Source: Cryptosporangium arvum DSM 44712
Lineage (GTDB): Bacteria; Actinomycetota; Actinomycetes; Mycobacteriales; Cryptosporangiaceae
Assembly: GCF_000585375.1 (NCBI RefSeq)
Contig: NZ_KK073874.1
Span: 4,092,001-4,156,000, forward strand
DNA length: 64,000 nucleotides
Direction of reading: 5' to 3'
The position numbers were made by a program, and so were the translations under genes. Position 1 is the stretch's first letter, and each line of letters begins with the position of its first letter. The notes below the pieces were generated by a model. The model saw nothing but the letters and a program-made list of their open reading frames with translations, had not been told where the DNA came from and made no database searches. This document shows, piece after piece, positions 7,357-14,725 of the stretch.

Positions 7357-7959
7357 ATGGAGTACGCGATCGAAGTGATCGTCCTGCCGGTTTCCGACGT
7401 CGACCGCGCGAAGGCCTTCTACACCGCACTGGGCTTCCGGGAGGACGTCGACTACCGCGGGCCCGACGGGTTCCGGGTCGTGCACGTCACTCCGCCGGGT
7501 TCGGCGGCGTCGATCGTCATCGGCAGCGGGATCACCGAGCAGACGCCGGGGTCGTCGCAGGCCGTGCACCTCGTCGTGGACGACATCCGGGCCGCCCGGG
7601 CCGATCTCGAGGCCCGCGGCGCCCGGCCGAGTGCGGTCTTCCACGACGCGGGCGGTGTCTTCCACCACGCCGGGGTGGTGGACCGTGTCCCCGGCCCGCA
7701 TCCCGACCGGCAGTCGTACGGGTCCTTCCTGTCGTTCACCGACCCGGACGGGAACCTGTTCGTGGTGCAGGAGGTCACCACGCGCCGTCCGGGCCGCGTC
7801 GACCGCGTCGTCTACCGGTCGGTGGACGAGGTGGAGAAGGCTCTGATCGACGCCGCCCGCGCGCACGGCGAGTACGAGAAGGAGATCGGGCGGGCGGACG
7901 AGAACTGGCCGGCCTGGTACGCCGCCCACCTGGCCCGGGCGGCCGGGCTCGGCGCCTGA
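7357..7959 (+). CDS. VOC (glyoxalase/bleomycin-resistance fold) protein with helical tail
   Basis: The ATG at 7357 follows GAGGAGATGCC. Residues 1-140 form a VOC domain (VIVLPVSDVDRAKAFYTALGF near the start, FTDPDGNLFVVQEV at the end). Residues 145-200 are a charged helical tail (VEKALIDAARAHGEYEKEIG and WPAWYAAHLARAAG) often found attached to actinobacterial VOC proteins. The VOC fold binds metal in dioxygenases and glyoxalases but not in resistance proteins; the substrate is unknown. The gene stands alone, followed by a strong bidirectional hairpin. Confidence 0.85.
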   Translation: MEYAIEVIVLPVSDVDRAKAFYTALGFREDVDYRGPDGFRVVHVTPPGSAASIVIGSGITEQTPGSSQAVHLVVDDIRAARADLEARGARPSAVFHDAGGVFHHAGVVDRVPGPHPDRQSYGSFLSFTDPDGNLFVVQEVTTRRPGRVDRVVYRSVDEVEKALIDAARAHGEYEKEIGRADENWPAWYAAHLARAAGLGA

Positions 7960-7971
7960 GCCGTCAGCACG

Positions 7972-8012
7972 GCGTCGGTCCCGCCCGGCCACCGGCCGGG
8001 CGGGACCGACGC
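7972..8012. terminator. Bidirectional terminator with a 19-bp perfect stem
   Basis: A 19-bp stem with a 3-nt loop (ACC at 7991-7993) fills the 60-bp gap between the convergent VOC and SRPBCC genes. The stem contains GTCGGTCCCGCCCGGCC and its exact reverse complement, extended by GC on each side. It has no U tract, as is usual in high-GC actinomycetes, and should stop transcription from both sides. Confidence 0.85.
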
Positions 8013-8019
8013 GTGACGC

Positions 8020-8472
8020 TCACCCCCGTGGGGCGTAGCGGGCCTCGATGGCCTTGACGGTGTTGCCGAGCGCCTTGTCGAGCTGGCCCTTCGCGACCGT
8101 CCCGAGCAGGAATCCGACGATTTTTCCCTTCAGGTTCTTCCCCTCCCGGACGACGACGGCGTCCAGCACGGTCATCCCGTCGGCGCGCCGGGTGAGCGTG
8201 TAGGTGTGGCCCGAGGCCCCGCCCCACAGGTTCGAATCGATCGTCGTCATCACTATGCGGTGCGGATCCGACCAGTCGTACCGGAGCCGCTCCCAGACGC
8301 CGCCGGACCCTTCGGTCACGTCGGCCCGGGTGGGGCCCTGGTCGTGCACCTGGAGCCGGTCGTCCGCGCTGGCGCTGAAGAGCGTGGAACGGCCGGGCCC
8401 GAAATCGGTGATCCCGGCGACGAGCTGCTCCGGTGTGGCGGTGGTGGTCTTGCTCATGCGAATCGTCGACAT
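8020..8472 (-). CDS. SRPBCC (START-like) family protein
   Basis: A protein of about 150 residues with the polyketide-cyclase/START-like pattern: an N-terminal helix and strand, RLRYDWSDPHRIVMTTIDSN, HTYTLTRRADGMTVLDAVVVREGKNLKG, and a long C-terminal helix. Such proteins bind hydrophobic ligands; this subgroup is usually uncharacterised. I chose ATG 8472, with CGGAG upstream, over ATG 8457, but neither site is strong. The gene is divergent from the large LuxR-type regulator, with a 77-bp gap, so the regulator may control it. Confidence 0.75.
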   Translation of the reverse strand: MSTIRMSKTTTATPEQLVAGITDFGPGRSTLFSASADDRLQVHDQGPTRADVTEGSGGVWERLRYDWSDPHRIVMTTIDSNLWGGASGHTYTLTRRADGMTVLDAVVVREGKNLKGKIVGFLLGTVAKGQLDKALGNTVKAIEARYAPRG

Positions 8473-8549
8473 GCGCTGAGCGTCGCTCCGGGAACGGGGC
8501 CATCGCACCCGTGGTGGACACTGGTCCGTACCCGGGACGAAGGAGAGCG

Positions 8550-11246
8550 GTGCTGCTGGGGCGGGGGCGCGAGTGCGAGGCCCTGGACGGTCTGCTGCGT
8601 GACGTCCGGGCGGGGCGGAGCCGGGTGCTGGTGCTGCGCGGCGACGCCGGCATCGGGAAGAGCGCCCTCCTGGACCACGTGGCCGGGCGGGCCGCGGCGG
8701 GCCGGGTCGTCCGCGTCGCCGGCGTCGAGGTCGAGTCCGACATCGCCTACTCGGGGCTCCAGCAGCTGTGCGGCCCGCTGCTGCCGCACCTCGGCGCGCT
8801 GCCCGGCGTCCAGGCCGCGGCGCTGAGCACGGCGCTCGGGCTGAGCGCCGGGAGCGCGCCGGAGCTGCTCCCGCTCGGTCTGGCGGTGCTGAGCCTGCTC
8901 GCCGAGGCCGCGTCCGAACGGCCGGTCGTCGTCGTGGTCGACGACGCGCACTGGCTGGACCGGATGTCCGGGCTCATCCTCGGCTTCGTCGCCCGCCGCC
9001 TGGACGCCGAGGCGGTGGCGCTGATCTTCGCGACCAGGCAACCGAGCGACGAGCCGACGCTCGGCGGGCTGCCCGAGCTCCGGATCGGCGGATTGCCCGA
9101 CGGCCCGGCCCGGACGCTGCTGAACTCCGTGCTGCCCGAACCGGTCGACGCGGCGGTGCGGGAGCGGATCCTCGCCGAGGCCAGGGGGAATCCGCTCGCG
9201 CTGCTCGAACTGCCCCGGGGATCGACGTCGGCGGAGTTGGCGTTCGGGTTCGGCGGTCACCGACCCACGCCGATCGCCGGCCGCGTCGACGAGGGCTTCC
9301 GGCAGCGGATCGCCGCGCTGCCGGCCGAGACCCGGGTCCTGCTGCTGACCGCCGCGGTCGAACCGACCGGCGACGTCCCGCTGCTGCTGCGCGCACTCCA
9401 GCTGCTCGGCGTCAAGATCTCCGCGGCCGAACCGGCGGCCACCGCGGGCCTGCTCGAGCTGGGGGCGGGTGTGCGGTTCCGTCATCCGCTCGTCCGGTCG
9501 GCGAGCTGGCGTTCCGCCGACGCCACGCTGTTGCGTGCGGTCCACGCGGCGCTGGCCGACGCCACCGACCCGGCCGACGACCCGGATCGCCGGGCCTGGC
9601 ACCGCGGCCACGCGACGCTCGAGCCGGACGAGGAGGTGGCGGGCGAGCTGGTGGCCGCCGCCGACCGGGCGCTGGCCCGGGGAGGCCGGGCCGCGGCCGC
9701 CTCGTTCCTCGAACGCGCGGTGGTGCTCACCCCGGATCCGCAGCGGCGGGCCGCCCGGGTGCTCGCGGCCGCGCGTGCCCACCTCGGTGCCGGGGCCGCC
9801 GAGGCGGTGGCCGATCTGCTCGCCGCGGCCGAGCTCGGCCCGCTCGACGCGCGCCAGCGGGCCGAGGCCGGGCGGCTCCGCGCCTCCGCGGCGTTCCTGG
9901 TCGACCCGAGCGGCCGGTCCGGGCCACCGCTGCTCGACGCGGCGGCCGGCCTCGCGACCCTCGACGAGGCCGCGGCGCGGGAAACCGCCGTGATGGCGTT
10001 CGTCGCCGTGCTGCAGGGCGGCCGCTCCGGTGATCCGGACGCGGTGCGCCGCACCGCCGAGGCGGCCGGAACGCTTCCGCGCGGAGACGATCCGGCCGGG
10101 CGGCTGGTGGACGGTCTGGTCGCCTGGAGCCTCGACGGGCCCGGACCGGCCGCGCCCCGGCTGTCCGCGGCGCTGGAGACGATCACCGCCGCCGACGATC
10201 CGGAGGTGCTCTGGCTGTCGGCGTCGGTGGCGCTGGACCTCCTGGATCAGGCGGCGCTGGACCGGCTCACCCGCCGCGGCCTGGACTCCGCGCGCCGGAC
10301 CGGAGCACGGTCGGGCCTTCCGGGCGCGCTGTCCGGCCGGAGCGAGGCGCTGCTGGCCGCCGGTCGGCTCGTGGAGGCGCGGAGCCTTCTCGACGAGGCG
10401 CGCACGATCGCCGAGGCCACCGGTCGCCCGAGTCACCTCGGCACCGAGGCGCTCGTCGCCGCCCATCAAGGCCGGGAGAAGGACGCCGAGGAGGCGATCG
10501 CGGCGGCCGAGCGGGCCGCCGCGTCGACCGGGGTGGGCCGCCTGATCGGGGTCGCGGCGCTGAGCGGGGCGGTCCTCCGCAACGGCCTGGGTCACTTCCC
10601 GGCCGCGCTGGCCGCCGCTCGGGTCGGCACGGCGTTTCCCGAGCTGTCGCTCTACCCGCGGGTGTTGAGCGAGCTGGCCGAGGCCGCGAGCCGGGCCGGG
10701 GTGCCCGCCGCCGTGACCGAGGCCCGCGACCGGCTCGCCGAACGGGCCGCCGCCGGGACGCCGTGGGCGCTCGGTGCCCACGCGGTGGCGGAAGCGCTGA
10801 CCGGCCCGGCGCCGGCAGCGGAGGAGTGGTTCCGGGCGGCGATCGCGCACTTCGACGTCGACCTGCTGGCGTTTCCGCAGGCCCGGGCGCGGTTGCTCTA
10901 CGGCGAGTGGCTGCGCCGGGAGGGCCGCCGGGTCGACGCCCGCGCGGCGCTGCGTGCCGCCCACGAGGCCTTCGCGGCGATGGGGGCGGAGGCGTTCGCC
11001 GACCGCGCCGCCCGGGAGCTGACGGCCACCGGCGAGATCGTGCGCAAACGTTCCGCGGACGCGCGCGACGAACTGACGTCGCAGGAGGCGCAGATCGCCC
11101 GGCTGGCGCTGGCCCATCGCACCAACGCGGAGATCGCCGCGATGATGTACCTGAGCCCGCGCACGGTCGAGTGGCACCTGCGCAAGGTCTTCACCAAGCT
11201 CGGGATCACGTCCCGCCGGGAGCTGGCGGCCGTCCTGGAGGGCTGA
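8550..11246 (+). CDS. Large ATP-binding LuxR-family transcriptional regulator (LAL type)
   Basis: The start is GTG 8550 behind AAGGAGA, giving 898 residues. It begins with the family's typical LLGRGRECEALDGLL, then Walker A GDAGIGKS (residues 31-38) and Walker B VVVVDDAHWLD. A long middle of TPR-like helices follows, and the end is a LuxR helix-turn-helix (ELTSQEAQIARLALAHRTNAEIAA, SPRTVEWHLRKVFTKLGI). Such regulators sense metabolites and switch on neighbouring metabolic genes. Nearest targets would be the divergent SRPBCC gene or unlinked genes; no biosynthetic cluster adjoins it. Confidence 0.92.
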   Translation: MLLGRGRECEALDGLLRDVRAGRSRVLVLRGDAGIGKSALLDHVAGRAAAGRVVRVAGVEVESDIAYSGLQQLCGPLLPHLGALPGVQAAALSTALGLSAGSAPELLPLGLAVLSLLAEAASERPVVVVVDDAHWLDRMSGLILGFVARRLDAEAVALIFATRQPSDEPTLGGLPELRIGGLPDGPARTLLNSVLPEPVDAAVRERILAEARGNPLALLELPRGSTSAELAFGFGGHRPTPIAGRVDEGFRQRIAALPAETRVLLLTAAVEPTGDVPLLLRALQLLGVKISAAEPAATAGLLELGAGVRFRHPLVRSASWRSADATLLRAVHAALADATDPADDPDRRAWHRGHATLEPDEEVAGELVAAADRALARGGRAAAASFLERAVVLTPDPQRRAARVLAAARAHLGAGAAEAVADLLAAAELGPLDARQRAEAGRLRASAAFLVDPSGRSGPPLLDAAAGLATLDEAAARETAVMAFVAVLQGGRSGDPDAVRRTAEAAGTLPRGDDPAGRLVDGLVAWSLDGPGPAAPRLSAALETITAADDPEVLWLSASVALDLLDQAALDRLTRRGLDSARRTGARSGLPGALSGRSEALLAAGRLVEARSLLDEARTIAEATGRPSHLGTEALVAAHQGREKDAEEAIAAAERAAASTGVGRLIGVAALSGAVLRNGLGHFPAALAAARVGTAFPELSLYPRVLSELAEAASRAGVPAAVTEARDRLAERAAAGTPWALGAHAVAEALTGPAPAAEEWFRAAIAHFDVDLLAFPQARARLLYGEWLRREGRRVDARAALRAAHEAFAAMGAEAFADRAARELTATGEIVRKRSADARDELTSQEAQIARLALAHRTNAEIAAMMYLSPRTVEWHLRKVFTKLGITSRRELAAVLEG

Positions 11247-11253
11247 TGCCCGC

Positions 11254-11643
11254 TCAGGGGGTGTGGACCCTGTCCACCTCGATCGTGAGGAGGACACGCT
11301 GCTGCTCGCCGCCGCCGTAGTTGGGGTACGGGCGGCCGATGTACTTCTGGGACAGCTCTTCCAGGTTCTGCCGGGCGCCGCTGGTCTCGGCGGCGACGAC
11401 GGTGCCGCGCAGCGCCCAGGACCGCAGGGGTGCGGCCGGGTCGGCGATCCCGATCGCGACGCGCGGGTCGCGGCCGATGTTGCGGGCCTTCTGGTGGGTG
11501 TCGACCGTGTTGATGAGGACGTGCTTGCCGTCCGTGTCGGCCCAGGTCTGCGAGATCTGGGGCGAGCCGTCGGGCATCAGCGTGGTGACGAAGCAGATCG
11601 CCTTCCCGCGGAGAACCTCGAGCAGATCGTCGGGAAGTGGCAT
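11254..11643 (-). CDS. PPOX-class flavin/F420-dependent oxidoreductase
   Basis: A 129-residue split-barrel protein of the pyridoxamine-5'-phosphate-oxidase-like superfamily. Typical segments are AICFVTTLMPDGSPQISQTWAD near the start, HVLINTVDTHQKARNIGRDPRVAIGIADP in the middle and YPNYGGGEQQRVLLTIEVDRVHTP at the end. Many actinobacterial members use F420 or FMN for small-molecule reduction. It lies 13 bp after a TetR gene on the same strand, so the pair is probably co-transcribed from the promoter with the large operator at 12306-12345. Confidence 0.85.
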   Translation of the reverse strand: MPLPDDLLEVLRGKAICFVTTLMPDGSPQISQTWADTDGKHVLINTVDTHQKARNIGRDPRVAIGIADPAAPLRSWALRGTVVAAETSGARQNLEELSQKYIGRPYPNYGGGEQQRVLLTIEVDRVHTP

Positions 11644-11656
11644 GTCGGTCGCACCT

Positions 11657-12289
11657 TTATTTCTGCTTGTCGTGGTACAGGAGATCGATGACCGTCTCGT
11701 CCGGCGGGTCGCCGGAGAGATCGGCGTGGCGCAGGCCGGCCAGGACGACGACGAGCGCGCGCCGCCAGAGTTCCGGAGCGGAGGCGCGGGACGCGTCCAG
11801 CACGCTGCCCACCATCACGTGCGCCGCGGCGAAGTCGGCCGGGGTGGCCCCGGCGGGGAGCTGCCCGGCGCGTACGGCGCGGTCGATGAGGCCGGCCACG
11901 AGCGGGGTCATGCGATCGTGGGCGCGACGTACCGACTCGGTGGCCTGATTCCGGCTCCGGAGAAGTTCTCCCAGCCCGCGGCTCTGCGCCTCCAGTTCGA
12001 GTTGCCGCTCGAGGAACCAGGTGAGCCCGGCCCAGGCGTCGTCGGAGCGCGCGGCCTGCTCGGCGAGGTCGGTCACCGTGTCGATGTGGTCGCTGAACAG
12101 GGCGTCGAGCAGATCCTGCCGCTGCGGGAAACGCCGGTACATCGTGCCCATCCCGGTACCGGCGGCGCGGGCGATGTCCTCGTACGGGACGCCGACGCCC
12201 TCGGTGGCCATCAGCTCGTACGCGGCGCGCAGGAGCAGCTGACGATTGCGCTCGGCGTCGCGTCGCAGCGGCGGTTTCGGATCGGACAC
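11657..12289 (-). CDS. TetR-family repressor
   Basis: I start at GTG 12289; the upstream part of the open frame is the operator read as codons. The 210-residue protein has an N-terminal helix-turn-helix (RAAYELMATEGVGVPYEDIARAAGTGMGTMYRRFPQRQDLLDALF) and a helical ligand-binding domain with an all-alpha TetR C-terminus. It probably represses its own operon, which includes the PPOX-type gene, through the 40-bp inverted repeat that directly precedes it. The ligand is unknown. Confidence 0.88.
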   Translation of the reverse strand: MSDPKPPLRRDAERNRQLLLRAAYELMATEGVGVPYEDIARAAGTGMGTMYRRFPQRQDLLDALFSDHIDTVTDLAEQAARSDDAWAGLTWFLERQLELEAQSRGLGELLRSRNQATESVRRAHDRMTPLVAGLIDRAVRAGQLPAGATPADFAAAHVMVGSVLDASRASAPELWRRALVVVLAGLRHADLSGDPPDETVIDLLYHDKQK

Positions 12290-12305
12290 GCCCCTGACGC
12301 TAGCC

Positions 12306-12345
12306 AAGTGGAAGAGAAATTCCAAGTTGAAGTTCTCTTCCACTT
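12306..12345. promoter_or_regulatory. TetR operator: 13-bp perfect inverted repeat
   Basis: AAGTGGAAGAGAA (12306-12318) is repeated in exact inverted form at 12333-12345, with a 14-nt spacer that itself holds a related half-site TTCCAAGTT. It sits 16 bp upstream of the TetR GTG start. The A/T-rich make-up stands out from the surroundings. Three or four half-sites suggest that two dimers can bind. Confidence 0.7.
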
Positions 12346-12576
12346 ATGGGTCGGGGCGGCGCCGCGCTCACCGCCCGCGAGCTCGACGCGGTTGCGATCT
12401 GGGCCCACGAAGCCGGGCACGCCGTGGGCTGAGCCTTCGACTCACCGGTTCGACACTGCGGGCGTGGCCGACCGGATCGTCGACCCTCGCCTTGCCACAT
12501 TGGACGACGCGATGAAAACTGCCTAGATGAGGCGGCGCGGCATCGAGCCGGTGGACCGCCGGGGGGTGAGGCACTC

Positions 12577-13350
12577 ATGGACGGTCACCAGCCGGGCGAC
12601 GCTCTCAATCGGCCCAGTCATCCCACCGCGAGTCTCCCGGAAGTCCGGGCACGGACGGAGATCTCCCGGCTGTTGACGGAAACGCCGATTCCGCCGGAAG
12701 ACTTGACGAAGAATCTCGGGCTCTATCAATCCAAGGAGAGCGTCGCAACCATTCTGGCCATGAACGACGTCTACCGGCGTATTCGATCGATCCCGGGCGT
12801 CATCATGGAGTTCGGCTCGCTCTGGGGCCGCCGGTTGGCCCTTCTCATCGCGCTCCGCGAGATCTACGAGCCGTACGACTACACCCGGCGGATCATCGGT
12901 TTCGATACGTTCACCGGTCTTCCCGACCTCCATCGGAACGACGGGTCCTCCGTGGAGGTGCGGCCCGGATCGATGTCGGTGCCGCCGGACTACGCCCGCC
13001 ATCTCGAACAGGTGCTGCACGTTCACGAGATGGAGAGTTGCCATGCGCATATCCAGCGCTTCGAGGTGAGACAAGGGGACGTCCGCCGGACGCTGCCGGA
13101 GTATCTGACGTCGAATCCCGAGACGATAGTGAGCCTGGCCTATTTTGATCTCGACCTTTATGAGCCCACCATTGCCTGCTTGGAGGCTCTTCGCCCCCGG
13201 CTCGTTCCGGGAAGCGTCTTGGCGTTCGATCAGCTCGTGCACCGAAACTTCCCGGGCGAGACCATCGCCGTTCTGGAGTCGTTGGGACTGCGCCTGAAGT
13301 CGGTGGAGAAGCTGCCCTACCTGCGGTCGCCAAGTATCGTGACGGTCTGA
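12577..13350 (+). CDS. TylF/MycF-like class I SAM-dependent methyltransferase
   Basis: ATG 12577 follows GGTGAGG. The 257-residue protein resembles sugar O-methyltransferases of the TylF type: a nucleotide-binding strand-helix VIMEFGSLWGRRLALLIALREIYEPY, the acidic strand RRIIGFDTFTGLPD, IVSLAYFDLDLYEPTIACLEALRPRLVPGS and LAFDQLVHRNFPGET. Relatives act on deoxysugars or surface polysaccharide sugars. Codon use differs from the neighbours, with many A/T third positions (for example tattttgatctc, atatccag), which suggests recent transfer. It has no sugar-pathway neighbours, so the substrate is open. Confidence 0.78.
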   Translation: MDGHQPGDALNRPSHPTASLPEVRARTEISRLLTETPIPPEDLTKNLGLYQSKESVATILAMNDVYRRIRSIPGVIMEFGSLWGRRLALLIALREIYEPYDYTRRIIGFDTFTGLPDLHRNDGSSVEVRPGSMSVPPDYARHLEQVLHVHEMESCHAHIQRFEVRQGDVRRTLPEYLTSNPETIVSLAYFDLDLYEPTIACLEALRPRLVPGSVLAFDQLVHRNFPGETIAVLESLGLRLKSVEKLPYLRSPSIVTV

Positions 13351-13383
13351 TCCGGCCCAGCGTCGACCGGGGAGGGATGAGCC

Positions 13384-14715
13384 GTGCGACCAGACCGTGA
13401 CCGCCCCTTCGTCGACGTGGCAGAGCTTGTCGGTGACCCGTCCCGCGCGCGGGTGTACGAGCACGGCTGGCAGTCGTGGAGCCCGACCGGCATCTATCCG
13501 GCCACCGGGACCTCGCAGCGGCCGGCGGACGCCACGGCGCAGACGATGGTGTACCGGCCGGGCCGCCCGGCCCCGGCCCGCGGGTTCCAAGGCGAGGGAC
13601 TGATCGCCGTCCAGCCGGCCCCGCACGCCCCGGTGCACATCTGGTCGTCGTCCGCTCCCGAGCGTACGGTGCCGTCGATCCGGGTCCGGGCCGAGCGCGA
13701 CCGCCTGGTCGTCTCGGCCGATTCGGAGGTCACCGTGTCGGTCCACGACACCGGCTTGGGAACCGCGCTGGCGCGGTGGGCGGAGTCGCTCGCGGTCCGC
13801 TTGGGTGTCGGGCCGGTACGACCCACGCCGCCGGTCTGGTGCTCCTGGTACTGCTACTGGGAGGCGGTCACCGCCGAGGCGGTGCTGGCCAACCTCGACG
13901 CCATCGTGGACGCGCGCCTTCCGGTCGAGGTCATCCAGGTCGACGACGGGTGGGAGGCCGGCATCGGCGAATGGAGAGCCGGCGGCGACTGGGCCGGCTC
14001 GCTCACCGGGGTGGCCGCGCGCGTGCGCGACGCCGGGCTTCGCCCGGGCCTGTGGCTGGCGCCGTTCCTCGTCGGCGCCCGCTGCACGCTGGCCGCCGAT
14101 CACCCGGACTGGCTGGTCGGCGGGGCCGACGCCGGTCATAACTGGGGTCAGGACCTCGCGGTGCTCGACATCACCCGTCCGGCGGCGGCCGAGCATCTGA
14201 CCGGGATGCTGCGCGCGCTCGCCGACGCCGGGTTCGACTACTTCAAACTGGACTTCCTCTACGCCGGCGCGCTGGCGGGGCGCCGGTACGCCGACTGCAG
14301 CCCGGAGGCGGCTTACCGGGAAGGGCTGGAGCTGATCCGAGCCGCGCTGCCGGAGGGAACCACGCTTGTCGGTTGCGGCGCGCCCCTCCTGCCGAGCATC
14401 GGGCTGGTCGACGCCATGCGGGTCGGTCCGGACGTCGCCGGGGAGGGGGCGCGGGAGACTCCGGAGCGCCGGCCGGCCGCGATCCGGACCGGCAGCGCTC
14501 GCTCCTTCCAGCACGCCCGGTGGTGGGTCAACGACCCCGATTGCCTCCTTCTGCGCCCGGAGGTGCCCGACCGGGAGGAATGGGCCGGGTACGTCAGCTC
14601 CTCCGGGGGCGTCGCCGGGTTCAGCGATCCGGTCTGGCAGCTCGACGAGTGGGGTCTGGATACTGCGCGCCGGCTGCTGCGCCCGTCCTCGACCGAGCAC
14701 GTCGACCTCGTCTAG
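13384..14715 (+). CDS. GH36-type alpha-galactosidase (melibiase)
   Basis: GTG 13384 follows GGGAGGGATGAGCC; the nearby ATG runs into a stop after seven codons. The 443-residue protein has the family landmarks VYEHGWQSWSPTG, PVWCSWYCYWEAVT, EVIQVDDGWEAGIGEW, the nucleophile region FDYFKLDFLYAGAL and VGCGAPLLPSIGLVDAMRVGPDV. It is shorter than the usual 650-750 residues, missing much of the N-terminal beta-supersandwich. It has no secretion signal and would act on oligosaccharides in the cytoplasm. No transporter adjoins it. It is a glycosidase like the truncated GH31 gene 6 kb away. Confidence 0.85.
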   Translation: MRPDRDRPFVDVAELVGDPSRARVYEHGWQSWSPTGIYPATGTSQRPADATAQTMVYRPGRPAPARGFQGEGLIAVQPAPHAPVHIWSSSAPERTVPSIRVRAERDRLVVSADSEVTVSVHDTGLGTALARWAESLAVRLGVGPVRPTPPVWCSWYCYWEAVTAEAVLANLDAIVDARLPVEVIQVDDGWEAGIGEWRAGGDWAGSLTGVAARVRDAGLRPGLWLAPFLVGARCTLAADHPDWLVGGADAGHNWGQDLAVLDITRPAAAEHLTGMLRALADAGFDYFKLDFLYAGALAGRRYADCSPEAAYREGLELIRAALPEGTTLVGCGAPLLPSIGLVDAMRVGPDVAGEGARETPERRPAAIRTGSARSFQHARWWVNDPDCLLLRPEVPDREEWAGYVSSSGGVAGFSDPVWQLDEWGLDTARRLLRPSSTEHVDLV

Positions 14716-14725
14716 GGCGCCGCCA

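Noticed and set aside
12346-12440. Minus-strand bit resembling the end of a VOC protein (GPDRNRVELAGG)
   Set aside because: Only about 15 residues match; too short to call a relic with confidence.
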